A stretch of 16,503 nt of DNA from an uncultured Prevotella sp. (lineage in GTDB: Bacteria > Bacteroidota > Bacteroidia > Bacteroidales > Bacteroidaceae), in NCBI GenBank assembly GCA_900769275.1, contig CAAGGA010000041.1, positions 1 through 16,503 of the forward strand. The letters run 5' to 3'. Each line of letters opens with the position of its first letter. Positions within the stretch are counted from its first letter, which is position 1. The translations under genes were made by a program, and so were the position numbers. A model generated the notes under the pieces. The model was given only the letters and a program-made list of their open reading frames with translations. It was not told the origin of the DNA and ran no database searches. This document shows, piece after piece, positions 7,169-15,927 of the stretch.

Positions 7169-10100
7169 TCAGTTTACTCTATACTCAAGACATTCCGTTG
7201 TGTCAAGAAAGTCAAGCAATTCCTTGTCAATCTTTATCGTGAAAGCCGAAGTGTAAAGGTTTGACGGACGGAGACAACTTGCACTATTGCACTGGAAATA
7301 TATACTTGCCCCCTTGATAGCTCTTCCATTGAAAGTGCTGTCTTCCGTGACCAACTTACACTTCGTGAGCTTTTCCGTCAGTTCATCAGCAATCAGAGAG
7401 TCGAGTTTATCTACATTGACCATGATGGTAATCTTGTCAATGCTGTTGTCACGCACGTCACAAAGCTGGTCAATGCTTAGAATCTTCATGCTGATGTATG
7501 TACTCGTGGGGTATTTCTTCTCGTATTTCAGTTTGATATAAAGAGAATTTCCCTCCATGAACATACCGCGCCATTGTCCCCAATCATCAAAGATGGCAAG
7601 TTCGCCGGCACCGTCATAGTCCTCTATCGTTACGATTCCATACGGTGTTCCCCGTTTGGTAAATCCCTCTCTCATGCCTGTCACTATGCCTCCTATGGTG
7701 ACACAATCGAGGCGACTCAGTTCTTCCTTGTCGGCATCCTGTCCGATGCTCTGGCAGGAATGGTTGCACATAGTCCTCAGCACTACAGCATAATCGTCCA
7801 AGGGGTGCGCTGACAGATAGATACCTACCAGTTCCCTCTCCCTGTTGAGACGCTCCATAGTGCTCCACGACGGAGCCTGCTGCGGCTTTGGCTTTGTGAT
7901 ATCCACATCTCCGAAGTCCCCGAAAAGCGATGTGGCGGCTTCCGACTTTGCCTTCTGGAACTGGTTTCCGTAACGGTTGAGCTGATCTATAAACGAGATG
8001 TCATGCTGATCCTTTGTGACGAGCCGCTCACGTGATATGCCAAACGTGTCAAGCCCTCCGCTGATGGCAAGGCATTCCAATGCTTTCTTGTTCATGGCAG
8101 ATGAAGGAATGCGCTCTACCAGGTCATATATCGAGGCAAAAGGACCGTTCTTTGCCCGGTCTTCGATGATAGCCTGCACGGCAGCATCACTCATTCCCTT
8201 GATGCCGGAGAGCCCAAAACGTATCTCTCCATGCTTATTGACCGTAAAACCATCCATCGACTCATTGACATCAGGACCCAAAGTGCTTATTCCGAGGTTC
8301 TTGCATTCGTCCATCAGCTTTGTTATCTCCTTGATATCGGAACGTCGGCGCGTCATGATGGCTGCCATGAACTCCGCAGGATAGTTGGCTTTGAGGTAAG
8401 CCGTCTGGTATGCCACCCATGAATAACAGGCTGCATGTGACTTGTTGAAGGCGTAGGAAGCGAACTTCTCCCAGTCTGCCCATATCTTTTCAAGCACCTG
8501 AGGGTCATGTCCGTTCTTGACACCGCCTTCGATAAACTTCGGTTTCATCTTGTCAACGATGTCTTTCTTCTTCTTTCCCATCGCCTTACGCAATGCGTCA
8601 CTCTCACCTCTCGTGAAGTTGGCAAGCTGGCGTGAGAGCAACATCACCTGCTCCTGATACACCGTTATGCCGTAAGTATCCTTGAGATACTTCTCCGTAC
8701 AGGGTATGTCGTAGGTGATAGGCTCCTGTCCGTTCTTTCTTTTAATAAAGGAGGGGATGTAGTCCATCGGTCCCGGACGATAGAGGGCGTTCATCGCAAT
8801 GAGGTCTTCAAAGACGGTAGGATGCAGTTCCCGCAGGTATTTCTGCATACCTGCCGACTCGAATTGGAACGTGCCTACCGTTTTTCCCTCCTGATATAGC
8901 CGGTATGTCACAGGGTCATCAATAGGAATATGGTCGAGGTCAATGTCAATTCCGCGCGTCTGCTTCACTATCTTGCAGGCTTCTTTCTGCTCCGAGAGCG
9001 TCTTGAGTCCGAGGAAGTCCATCTTGATAAGCCCCGTGGACTCTATGACATGCCCGTCGTATTGCGTCACGGCAGTCTTGATATTTGGAAAATCCGGGTC
9101 GTCGGCAGTAGAGACCGGGACGTGCTGCGAGATAGGGTCACGGCAGATAATGAATCCGCAGGCGTGAATGCCGGTACCCCTTACCGTGCCCTCCAGCATC
9201 TTGGCATACTTGATTGTGTTCGCCTCTCGTGGGTCTGCCGATGCCTCTGCCATACGCAATTCTGCGCATACAGGGTTGCCGTTAGAGTCCAGCTTGAGGT
9301 AATTGGGGAGCTTGGACTTCATACCATCCGGCAAACGGTCAGGCATTGCCTTGCACCACGCATTGACAACAGGAAGCGGAACCCTCTCCACCCGGGCCAC
9401 GTCTTTCAGCGCATTCTTAGCAGCCATAGTGCCATAGGTGATGATATGCGCACAATTCTCGTGCCCATACTTGTCCATTACCCATTGGAGCACCTTGCCT
9501 CGCCCGTCATCATCGAAGTCGGTATCAATATCCGGGAGGGAGATACGGTCAGGATTGAGGAAACGCTCGAACAGCAGGTCGTATTTCATCGGGTCTATCT
9601 TGGTAATTCCAAGACAGTAGGCTACTACGGAGCCTGCTGCGGAACCACGCCCCGGACCGACCCATACGCCAAGTTCCTTACGTGCGGAGTTGATAAAGTC
9701 CTGCACGATGAGGAAGTAACCTGGGAAACCCATCGTCTTCATGATATGCAGTTCGAAACGTATCCGCTCATCTACCTCCTTGCTGATACCATGATTTTCC
9801 GCCCAAACGGACAGTTCGTCCGGTTGCAGAACGTTACCATACGGTATTTCCTCGTACCCTGTTCCATACAGACGTGACGCTCCCTCGTAGGCAAGTTTTC
9901 CGAGATAGTCAGCCTCGAACTTGATACGATAGAGTTTTTCATAGCCTCCCAGTTTCTTTATCTTATTCTTTCCGTCCTCTTCCGGCAGTTGGTTTTGCCA
10001 GAATTCGTCTGACGTAAACTCCCTGTACAGGTCATCCTCCGAGAATTTCATGCGCCACTGAGCCTCCGTACCAAATTCCTCCGGTATCGGAAAGAATGGC

Positions 10101-11011
10101 ATGATAGGATCACTCTCGATGTTGTAGGTCTCCACCTTGTCGAGAATCTCCAAGGTATTGGACAATGCCTCGGGAACGTCGGCAAAGATTTCGTTCATCT
10201 CTGCGCGTGTCTTGAACCACTCCTGCTTCGTGTATCTCATGCGGTTCGGGTCATCAAGGTCCTTTCCTGTGGAGAGGCACAAGAGATGATCGTGCGCCTC
10301 GGCATTCTCTTCATCCACGAAATGCGAGTCGTTACTGCAGATGAGCTTGATGCCATATTCCTTTGCCAGCTCAATAATCACGCGGTTCGCTTTCTGCTGT
10401 AGCGGAAAAGTCTCACGGTTTGCCATGATACCGGGGTTCTTCACCTCATGCCTCTGCAGTTCAAGATAATAGTCATCCCCCCAGAGTTTCCTGTGCCATT
10501 CGATGGCTTCCCGCGCTCCCTCAATGTCTCCGTCGAGGATTTTGCGCGGCACCTCGCCGCCAATGCAGGCAGAGCAGACGATAAGGTCTTCGTGATATGC
10601 CTCCAAATCCTTTCGGTCGGTACGTGGACGACCGTAATAACCATCGACCCAGGCACGCGATACCAATGTGATAAGATTCTTATAACCATTGAAATTCTTT
10701 GCAAGGACAATCAGGTGATAGCCTCCAAGGTCACCATCTGCACGTACCATATCCTCCTTGTTATGTCTTGCCACGTACATCTCGCATCCGAATATCGGCT
10801 TGAAAGGGGGCTTCCCCTCGGCTTTCAGCTTCTTGTTGACGCTGTCGGTATAGTCGAACAATTCCTTAATACCAAACATATTTCCATGGTCTGTGAGTGC
10901 CATGCCTTTCATTCCGTCAGCTATGGCCTTGTCAACGAGTTTCCCTACCGGAGACATTCCGTCCAGTATGGAGTAATAAGTATGCACGTGAAGGTGTATG
11001 AAGTCCTGCAT
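7169..11011 (-). CDS. dnaE: DNA polymerase III alpha subunit (replicative polymerase)
   Basis: This is the catalytic subunit of the chromosomal replicase, 1280 residues from the chosen start MQDFIHLHVHT. Domains in order: the N-terminal PHP domain, with H6, H8 and H10 and later TDHGNMFG and CSNDSHF; then the C-family polymerase core, with GPGRGSAAGS near 453. Catalytic aspartates are D494 and D496 in PDIDTDF and D665 in KMDFLGL. Next come the fingers and a helix-hairpin-helix region near 955-990. An OB fold lies near 1100-1140 (GGIVTGMREGFTKRGTPYG) and a short C-terminal domain ends the protein. The frame extends 21 codons upstream to 11074, but that stretch contains the -7 box of the gene's promoter, and family members start at MQDF. 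It is somewhat longer than the E. coli protein (1160 residues), as is common in Bacteroidetes. Confidence 0.97.
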   Translation of the reverse strand: MQDFIHLHVHTYYSILDGMSPVGKLVDKAIADGMKGMALTDHGNMFGIKELFDYTDSVNKKLKAEGKPPFKPIFGCEMYVARHNKEDMVRADGDLGGYHLIVLAKNFNGYKNLITLVSRAWVDGYYGRPRTDRKDLEAYHEDLIVCSACIGGEVPRKILDGDIEGAREAIEWHRKLWGDDYYLELQRHEVKNPGIMANRETFPLQQKANRVIIELAKEYGIKLICSNDSHFVDEENAEAHDHLLCLSTGKDLDDPNRMRYTKQEWFKTRAEMNEIFADVPEALSNTLEILDKVETYNIESDPIMPFFPIPEEFGTEAQWRMKFSEDDLYREFTSDEFWQNQLPEEDGKNKIKKLGGYEKLYRIKFEADYLGKLAYEGASRLYGTGYEEIPYGNVLQPDELSVWAENHGISKEVDERIRFELHIMKTMGFPGYFLIVQDFINSARKELGVWVGPGRGSAAGSVVAYCLGITKIDPMKYDLLFERFLNPDRISLPDIDTDFDDDGRGKVLQWVMDKYGHENCAHIITYGTMAAKNALKDVARVERVPLPVVNAWCKAMPDRLPDGMKSKLPNYLKLDSNGNPVCAELRMAEASADPREANTIKYAKMLEGTVRGTGIHACGFIICRDPISQHVPVSTADDPDFPNIKTAVTQYDGHVIESTGLIKMDFLGLKTLSEQKEACKIVKQTRGIDIDLDHIPIDDPVTYRLYQEGKTVGTFQFESAGMQKYLRELHPTVFEDLIAMNALYRPGPMDYIPSFIKRKNGQEPITYDIPCTEKYLKDTYGITVYQEQVMLLSRQLANFTRGESDALRKAMGKKKKDIVDKMKPKFIEGGVKNGHDPQVLEKIWADWEKFASYAFNKSHAACYSWVAYQTAYLKANYPAEFMAAIMTRRRSDIKEITKLMDECKNLGISTLGPDVNESMDGFTVNKHGEIRFGLSGIKGMSDAAVQAIIEDRAKNGPFASIYDLVERIPSSAMNKKALECLAISGGLDTFGISRERLVTKDQHDISFIDQLNRYGNQFQKAKSEAATSLFGDFGDVDITKPKPQQAPSWSTMERLNRERELVGIYLSAHPLDDYAVVLRTMCNHSCQSIGQDADKEELSRLDCVTIGGIVTGMREGFTKRGTPYGIVTIEDYDGAGELAIFDDWGQWRGMFMEGNSLYIKLKYEKKYPTSTYISMKILSIDQLCDVRDNSIDKITIMVNVDKLDSLIADELTEKLTKCKLVTEDSTFNGRAIKGASIYFQCNSASCLRPSNLYTSAFTIKIDKELLDFLDTTECLEYRVN

Positions 11012-11051
11012 TGTCGTAGGTAGTATGATGCTTATGGTGGGTTCTGACCTG

Positions 11052-11083
11052 CAAAGATATTCCTTTATCATCAAACTACCAAA
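11052..11083 (-). promoter_or_regulatory. Bacteroidetes-type promoter of dnaE
   Basis: On the minus strand TTTG (11083-11080) is followed after 20 nt by TATCTTTG (11059-11052). This fits the TTTG / TAnnTTTG consensus. The start of transcription would be near 11046, about 35 nt before the dnaE ATG at 11011, and rules out translation from the upstream in-frame ATG at 11074. Confidence 0.8.
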
Positions 11084-11173
11084 GAATCGTCTCCTTTTTT
11101 TGCTTTTGCCAAATATGCACTTTTATTTATAGTTAATGTTGGTTAAAAGGTCGCTATTCTCACTTTTTTTTTG

Positions 11174-11181
11174 TTATTTTG
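11174..11181 (+). promoter_or_regulatory. Possible -7 box of the ftsX transcript
   Basis: TTATTTTG matches seven of eight positions of TAnnTTTG and is followed by CAGC, about 80 nt before the ftsX ATG. No clear TTTG stands at the right distance upstream, so this is a tentative call. Confidence 0.35.
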
Positions 11182-11259
11182 CAGCGAAATTCGGTGTATT
11201 GTGTTCAAATGCGCCGGATTTTTTGTTATTTTTTTGTATTTGTTTCTACGAAACTGCAA

Positions 11260-12141
11260 ATGAAAAGGAAGAAGAAGACATCAAAGGGAAGGCGTGCGGG
11301 ACTGCAGGTTGTCACGCTTTGCATCAGCACCGGCCTGGTTCTGATACTGCTTGGTCTCGTCGTTTTCACAGGACTGACGGCACATAATCTCTCAAGATAC
11401 GTGAAAGAGCATCTTACGGTCACCGTAATGTTTGCAGGGAACACCAGTGAACAGCAGGCAAAAAAGGTATGTCACAAGATTCGCAGCAAGGGTTACGTCA
11501 GCCACCTGGACTTCATCAGCCGCACTCAGGCATTGAAAGAACAGAGCGAAGCCCTTGGTGCCGACCCTTCAGAGTTCTTGGGAGAGAACCCTTTCACGCA
11601 CTCAGCGGAGGTGTATCTGATGGCCGATTGTGCAAATGCAGACTCCCTGAAATGGATAACAAAAGACCTTAAAGCCTACAATCAGGTGGAAGAGGTGACA
11701 TATCAGCAGGATTTGATGGACAGCGTGAACGAGAATCTCCGGAAGATAATGTTCGTACTAATGGCACTTGCCGTGCTATTAACCTTTGTAAGTTTCACAC
11801 TTATCAGCAATACAGTCCGTCTTGGTGTCTATGCAAAGCGGTTTGCCATCAATACGATGAAACTTGTAGGCGCATCATGGTCATTCATCCGTGCGCCCTT
11901 CCTGAAGATGGGAGTGATAGAGGGTTTCCTTGCTGCGATACTTGCAGATGCCGTACTCGCAGGATGCTTCATGGGATTGTACAGCTACGAGCCTGACATC
12001 ATGAACGTAGTGACCGTCGAGACGCTTGTCATCACAGCGGTTTCCGTACTTCTTTTCGGCATACTCATCACCACCTGCTGTGTCTATCTCAGCGTCAACC
12101 GCTTTCTACGCATGAAAGCAAACGACCTCTATAAATTGTAG
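11260..12141 (+). CDS. ftsX: Cell division protein FtsX (ABC transporter-like permease)
   Basis: The 293-residue product is the membrane partner of the ATPase FtsE, a complex that links the division ring to peptidoglycan hydrolase activation. A basic N terminus (MKRKKKTSKGRR) precedes the first membrane helix at about 14-40. A periplasmic domain of about 120 residues follows, then three helices near 162-184, 217-240 and 256-280. The NTVRLGVYAKRFAINTMKLVGAS segment after the second helix is the conserved FtsX cytoplasmic loop. I chose ATG 11260 because the upstream extension to 11179 would add a Cys- and Phe-rich stretch that overlaps the presumed promoter. ftsE is not in the window, which is usual in Bacteroidetes where the two genes are often apart. 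The last two codons (TTG TAG) merge into a G/T-rich heptamer array. Confidence 0.92.
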   Translation: MKRKKKTSKGRRAGLQVVTLCISTGLVLILLGLVVFTGLTAHNLSRYVKEHLTVTVMFAGNTSEQQAKKVCHKIRSKGYVSHLDFISRTQALKEQSEALGADPSEFLGENPFTHSAEVYLMADCANADSLKWITKDLKAYNQVEEVTYQQDLMDSVNENLRKIMFVLMALAVLLTFVSFTLISNTVRLGVYAKRFAINTMKLVGASWSFIRAPFLKMGVIEGFLAAILADAVLAGCFMGLYSYEPDIMNVVTVETLVITAVSVLLFGILITTCCVYLSVNRFLRMKANDLYKL

Positions 12142-12240
12142 GTCTTTTGGTTGTGGGTTGTAGGTTGTAGGTTGCAGGTTGCAGGTTGTGGGTTGTAGGT
12201 CTTTGGTTGTAGGTTGCAGGTTGTGGGTTGTGGGTCATTG
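12136..12240. repeat. Heptamer tandem array (GGTTGTA / GGTTGCA / GGTTGTG)
   Basis: From 12149 to 12239 there are thirteen head-to-tail 7-mers in perfect phase: four GGTTGTA, four GGTTGTG, three GGTTGCA, one GGTCTTT and one GGTCATT. An 8-nt variant (GGTCTTTT) precedes them at 12141-12148. The final Leu and stop codons of ftsX (TTGTAG) already match the unit. The array occupies most of the ftsX to DUF3098 gap. Its GG-rich plus strand could form a two-tier G-quadruplex. Copy number is expected to vary between strains. Confidence 0.93.
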
Positions 12241-12257
12241 ATGGTTGAAAAAACAGA

Positions 12258-12280
12258 GTTCTTCCGTATCATGGAAGAAC
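12258..12280 (+). promoter_or_regulatory. Perfect 8-bp hairpin before the DUF3098 gene
   Basis: GTTCTTCC at 12258-12265 pairs perfectly with GGAAGAAC at 12273-12280 over the 7-nt loop GTATCAT, ending 16 nt before the next ATG. No T-run follows. It could be an RNA structure in the leader of the DUF3098-uppP genes, an mRNA 3' end signal for ftsX, or a protein-binding dyad. The stem shares TTCTTC/GAAGAA with the hairpin at 3813-3833. Confidence 0.5.
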
Positions 12281-12296
12281 AACAAATGATATACAA

Positions 12297-12551
12297 ATGG
12301 AAAAGAAAAACCTTGCTTTAGGAAAAGTAAACTTCATCATGCTGGCAATAAGCATGGTGATTGTAGTTGTAGGTTTCATCATGATGAGCGGTTCTTCATC
12401 TGATGTGAATAAGTATGACCCGGACATTTTCAGTCCGATGCGTATCAGGGTGGCACCCGTTGTCTGCTTCATAGGCTTCGTATCAATCATTGCCGGCATC
12501 ATGTACCGTCCGAAAGAGAGGGGAGAAAAAGAGAGCGAGACAAAGGAATAA
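12297..12551 (+). CDS. Small membrane protein of the DUF3098 family
   Basis: An 84-residue protein with two membrane helices (about 11-31 and 51-68) separated by a short polar loop with SSSDVNKYDPDIFSPMRI, and a charged C-terminal tail rich in Glu and Lys. Sequence, length and place between ftsX and uppP match the DUF3098 family, which is found almost only in Bacteroidetes and whose function is unknown. The loop motif (YDPDIFSxxRI.VAP) is the conserved signature I recognise. The gene ends 22 nt before uppP and is probably co-transcribed with it, hinting at a role in envelope or division biology; that is inference from context only. Confidence 0.88.
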   Translation: MEKKNLALGKVNFIMLAISMVIVVVGFIMMSGSSSDVNKYDPDIFSPMRIRVAPVVCFIGFVSIIAGIMYRPKERGEKESETKE

Positions 12552-12573
12552 CCATTTTTTTACTTTTCGACTT

Positions 12574-13395
12574 ATGAATGAAATACAGGCTCTGATACTC
12601 GGTCTCGTGCAGGGACTGACAGAGTATCTGCCGGTAAGCTCCAGCGGACATCTGGAACTGGGAAAGATTATCCTCGGTCCGGAAGCGGAAGCAGGCGGTC
12701 TTACCTTTGATATTGTGGTGCATGTAGCAACCGTGCTAAGCACTCTGCTGATTTTATGGAGAGAAGTGGGATGGATTTTCAAAGGTCTTTTCACATGGAA
12801 CGGACAGATGAATGACGAGCAACGCTACGTGCTCAACATTCTCATATCCATGATACCTGTCGGAATCGTGGGGCTGTTCTTCAAGGATCAGGTGGAAGCC
12901 CTGTTTGAAGGCAACGTAATAACAGTGGTGGGATGCTGCCTTCTCATAACGGCCGCACTGCTCTCACTGACGCATTTCTACCACCCAAAGGAGAAAGAGC
13001 ATATCTCCCCTCTCCATGCCTTTGTCATTGGCATAGCGCAGGCATTCGCTGTATTGCCGGGATTGTCACGTTCCGGCTCCACGATAGCTACGGGACTGCT
13101 TCTCGGCAACAGCAAGAAGACTCTGGCGCAGTTCTCTTTTCTTATGGTGATACCGCCGATACTGGGCGAGGCCTTGATTGACTTCAAGCACATTTTAGCC
13201 CCCTCTCAAGAGTATCTCGCCACGCACGCAGTCGAGTCACCGCTGCCGGTTTCATCGCTTGTCGTAGGATTTATCGCAGCCTTTATCAGCGGCTGTTTCG
13301 CATGCAAATGGATGATAAACTTTGTAAGGAACTGCAAACTGATATATTTCGCCATCTATTGCGCGGCAATCGGCATCATAGCCCTTTGCTGCTGA
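12574..13395 (+). CDS. uppP: Undecaprenyl-diphosphate phosphatase (BacA/UppP)
   Basis: The 273-residue integral membrane enzyme removes one phosphate from undecaprenyl diphosphate, recycling the lipid carrier for peptidoglycan and surface glycans and giving low-level bacitracin resistance. The first signature spans Q13-x3-E17 and continues as YLPVSSSGHLEL with H26. The second is LPGLSRSGST with R166, and both match the catalytic sites known from E. coli. There are about seven to eight hydrophobic helices and the length is normal. I chose ATG 12574 because family members begin a few residues before IQALILGLVQGLTE. The frame upstream to 12490 overlaps the DUF3098 gene and has a polar stretch without family resemblance. 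truB follows after 43 nt. Confidence 0.96.
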   Translation: MNEIQALILGLVQGLTEYLPVSSSGHLELGKIILGPEAEAGGLTFDIVVHVATVLSTLLILWREVGWIFKGLFTWNGQMNDEQRYVLNILISMIPVGIVGLFFKDQVEALFEGNVITVVGCCLLITAALLSLTHFYHPKEKEHISPLHAFVIGIAQAFAVLPGLSRSGSTIATGLLLGNSKKTLAQFSFLMVIPPILGEALIDFKHILAPSQEYLATHAVESPLPVSSLVVGFIAAFISGCFACKWMINFVRNCKLIYFAIYCAAIGIIALCC

Positions 13396-13438
13396 GGTGG
13401 GTTCTGCATTGACAGTGCCCGCACTAAAACAAGAGAGA

Positions 13439-14203
13439 ATGTTAGATTTTCAAAAAGGAGAATTCATATACTTCAACAAGCCGTACCGAATGTCGAGTTT
13501 CGGTGCTCTCGCATTCGTGCGTACGCGCATATCTAAAAAGGTAGGAACAAAGAGGGTGAAGACCGGCCATGCCGGTACGCTTGACCCATTGGCTACAGGA
13601 GTGCTGGTGCTCTGTACCGGAAAAGCGACGAAGCAGATAGACTCCCTTATGCTGCACGACAAGGAGTATGTGGCAACACTACAGTTTGGGGCTACTACAG
13701 CGAGCTTTGACAGGGAATATACCGTAGATTTCACCTATCCGAAACATCATATCAGCCGTCAACTGCTGGAGGATACACTGCGTACGTTTGTCGGGGACAT
13801 TGAGCAAGTGCCACCCATATTCTCTGCCTGCAATGTGAACGGCAAACGTGCCTATGAGCTTGGAAGAAAGGGACATGAGGTGGAACTGCAGGCCAAGACG
13901 GTGCACATAGAGGAAATAGAGCTGCTGGACTATGATGACAACGCCAAGACAGCATCTATCCGTGTAGTCTGCGGCAAAGGGACATATATTCGTTCCCTCG
14001 CAAGAGACATTGGAAAAGCGGTGGGTTCCGGAGCATTCCTGACAGCACTCTGCCGTACTCGTGCAGGCGATGTGAGGATTGAGGACTGCCTGACAATGGA
14101 CGGTTTTCAGGAATGGCTTGACCGACAGGACATAGCAGAGTACGTGGAATGCGTGCAGAACCCTCCGGGCACCGGCAAGAAAAGAAAAAGACGCCATAAA
14201 TAG
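13439..14203 (+). CDS. truB: tRNA pseudouridine(55) synthase TruB
   Basis: The 254-residue enzyme converts U55 in the T loop of tRNAs to pseudouridine. The signature GHAGTLDPLATGVLVLCTGKATK is present with catalytic D49, and the KP motif near the N terminus reads NKPYRMSSF. Further family segments are PPIFSACNVNGKRAYELGRKG near 123-143 and RVVCGKGTYIRSLARDIG in the C-terminal half. The tail is strongly basic (KKRKRRHK). I chose ATG 13439, which gives the short N terminus MLDFQKGEFIYFNKP. A GTG at 13397, two bases after the uppP stop, would add 14 residues unlike the family. The KP loop departs from the common KPxGWTSFD form but the catalytic motif is intact. Confidence 0.95.
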   Translation: MLDFQKGEFIYFNKPYRMSSFGALAFVRTRISKKVGTKRVKTGHAGTLDPLATGVLVLCTGKATKQIDSLMLHDKEYVATLQFGATTASFDREYTVDFTYPKHHISRQLLEDTLRTFVGDIEQVPPIFSACNVNGKRAYELGRKGHEVELQAKTVHIEEIELLDYDDNAKTASIRVVCGKGTYIRSLARDIGKAVGSGAFLTALCRTRAGDVRIEDCLTMDGFQEWLDRQDIAEYVECVQNPPGTGKKRKRRHK

Positions 14204-14303
14204 GCGTGTGCAGAACTATTTTCATCCTGCACTGCCTGCTTAGCAAAAAGAACAAGTGTGAACAATAAACATAACACACAAACAGAAAAGATCCAACCCA
14301 ATA

Positions 14304-15500
14304 ATGAAGCTTTCAAATTTCAGATTCAAACTTCCTGAGAGCCAGATTGCTCTTTATCCTCACTGCATAGAGAGGAAGGTGACTAATTCAGCAGGCGAGA
14401 CGACTGTCTTTTCCCTCAAACGTCACGATGAGGCAAGGATGATGGTGCTACACAAGAAGTCACAGCGCATCGAGATGTATCATTCCGACGAAGAGGGAAA
14501 TCCCATCACCGACGGCAACGGCAACAGGAGATTCATCACCTGCAAGGACATCCTCAACTACTTTGCTGAGGGCGATACGTTCATATTCAACGACACGAAA
14601 GTGTTCCCCGCCCGCCTCTGGGGCACAAAAGAGAAAACGGATGCCAAGATAGAGGTGTTCCTACTCCGTGAACTGAACGAGGAGATGCGGCTTTGGGACG
14701 TACTCGTCGAACCTGCAAGAAAGATACGTATCGGCAACAAGCTCTTCTTTGACGACAGCAGCACAATGGTGGCAGAAGTCATCGACAACACCACCAGCCG
14801 CGGACGCACGCTGCGTTTCCTGTACGAATGCCCTCATGACGAATTCAAGCAGGAGCTCTACAAGCTCGGAGAAGCACCGCTGCCCCGCTACATCATCGAC
14901 CACAAAGACGAAAACGGAGCGTACGACAGGAAACCTACAGAGGAGGATTTCGAAGACTTCCAATGCGTGTTCGCCGAAAAGGAAGGAGCTGTCACCGCTC
15001 CTGCCACAGGGCTTCATTTCTCACGTGAGATGATGAAACGCATGGAAATCTTCGGTATCAACACTGCCTTCATCACCCTTCACTGCGGACTCGGCAACTT
15101 CCATGAGATAGAAGTGGAGGATCTTACAAAGCACAAGATGGACTCCGAGGAGATGCATATCAATGCCGAGGCCTGCAAGATAGTGAACGATACGAAGATG
15201 GCAGGACACCATGTCTGCGCAATAGGCACAAGCGTAGTAAAGGCTACGGAAAGTTCCGTAGGTACAGACGGTCTGCTCAAGGAATATGACGGCTGGACGA
15301 ACAAGTTCATATTCCCTCCATACGACTTCGGGCTTGCCGACTCCATGATGGCAAACTTCTATCATCCCGAATCACCACTCCTAATGGCAACAGCCGCTTT
15401 CGGAGGCTATGACCTCGTAATGGAAGCCTACAGACTCGCATTGGAGCACGGCTACAAGTTCGGATGCTTCGGTGACGCATTGCTCATACTCAATGACTGA
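14304..15500 (+). CDS. queA: S-adenosylmethionine:tRNA ribosyltransferase-isomerase QueA
   Basis: QueA transfers and isomerises the ribose of S-adenosylmethionine onto preQ1 at tRNA position 34, giving epoxyqueuosine on the way to queuosine. Recognisable motifs in order: FIFNDTKVFPARLWGTK, then VTAPATGLHFSREMM and LHCGLGNFHEI. They are followed by IGTSVVKATES and, near the end, DFGLADSMMANFYHPESPLL with the final AFGG segment. At 398 residues it is about 40 longer than the E. coli enzyme. Much of the excess lies near residues 45-85, where a polar insert (HSDEEGNPITDGNGNRR) sits before the ILNYFAEGD segment. A 100-nt gap separates it from truB, another tRNA modification gene. The last 8 bp overlap folK. 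Confidence 0.95.
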   Translation: MKLSNFRFKLPESQIALYPHCIERKVTNSAGETTVFSLKRHDEARMMVLHKKSQRIEMYHSDEEGNPITDGNGNRRFITCKDILNYFAEGDTFIFNDTKVFPARLWGTKEKTDAKIEVFLLRELNEEMRLWDVLVEPARKIRIGNKLFFDDSSTMVAEVIDNTTSRGRTLRFLYECPHDEFKQELYKLGEAPLPRYIIDHKDENGAYDRKPTEEDFEDFQCVFAEKEGAVTAPATGLHFSREMMKRMEIFGINTAFITLHCGLGNFHEIEVEDLTKHKMDSEEMHINAEACKIVNDTKMAGHHVCAIGTSVVKATESSVGTDGLLKEYDGWTNKFIFPPYDFGLADSMMANFYHPESPLLMATAAFGGYDLVMEAYRLALEHGYKFGCFGDALLILND

Positions 15501-15927
15501 CACACATACCGTATATTTCAGCCTCGGGTCAAACCTTGGAGACAAGGAGCAGAACATCCTGACGGCTCTGAAGATGATGGAAGAGCAGGTAGGCGACCTC
15601 GCGCGCAAATCTGCTCTTCTTGTCACCCGCCCCTGGGGATTCGACTCCGACAACCTGTTCGTCAATGCCTGCGCCTGCTTCGAAAGCCATCATTCCCCTA
15701 TGGAAATCCTCAGAATCACACAGGACATAGAGCAACGGATGGGAAGGACGAGGAAAACATCAGGAGGGCAATACCACGACCGCATCATCGACATCGACAT
15801 ACTCCTCTATGACGACATTACCCTCCACACCGACGAACTCACCATTCCTCACCCTCACATGAATGAACGTGACTTCGTGATGATTCCGCTAAGGGAAATC
15901 CTTTCTCCACGTACAGAACCGACATAG
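15493..15927 (+). CDS. folK: Dihydropteridine pyrophosphokinase FolK (HPPK), possibly cut short by an amber stop
   Basis: The 144-residue product transfers pyrophosphate from ATP to 6-hydroxymethyl-dihydropterin in folate synthesis. It begins with VYFSLGSNLGDKEQNI, contains RPWGF and DNLFVNACACFES, and has the HPPK signature DRIIDIDILLYDD. In it D100 and D102 match the metal-binding Asp pair and R97 the preceding Arg of E. coli HPPK. IPHPHMNERDFVMIPLREI follows. The start ATG 15493 overlaps the end of queA by 8 bp; an in-frame GTG at 15472 lies deeper inside queA and adds residues before the fold. After the TAG at 15925-15927 the same frame stays open for 45 codons, to TAG at 16063-16065. The first of these (HGISLRDIRP) could be the lost C-terminal helix region of the family. 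The catalytic part is complete, so activity is likely. Confidence 0.92.
   Translation: MTDTHTVYFSLGSNLGDKEQNILTALKMMEEQVGDLARKSALLVTRPWGFDSDNLFVNACACFESHHSPMEILRITQDIEQRMGRTRKTSGGQYHDRIIDIDILLYDDITLHTDELTIPHPHMNERDFVMIPLREILSPRTEPT

Noticed and set aside
8930..9877. 315-codon open frame on the plus strand inside dnaE
   Set aside because: It lies antisense to the conserved polymerase core, has no recognisable domain, and its composition is explained by the codon pattern of dnaE.
11179..11259. Longer N terminus for FtsX
   Set aside because: The added residues overlap the presumed promoter region and are Cys- and Phe-rich; the basic start at 11260 directly before the first helix fits the family.
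12136..12240. CRISPR array
   Set aside because: Seven-base units are directly adjacent with no spacers; this is a simple tandem array.
13397..13438. GTG start for truB two bases after uppP
   Set aside because: The 14 extra residues do not resemble TruB N termini, while ATG 13439 gives a typical start.
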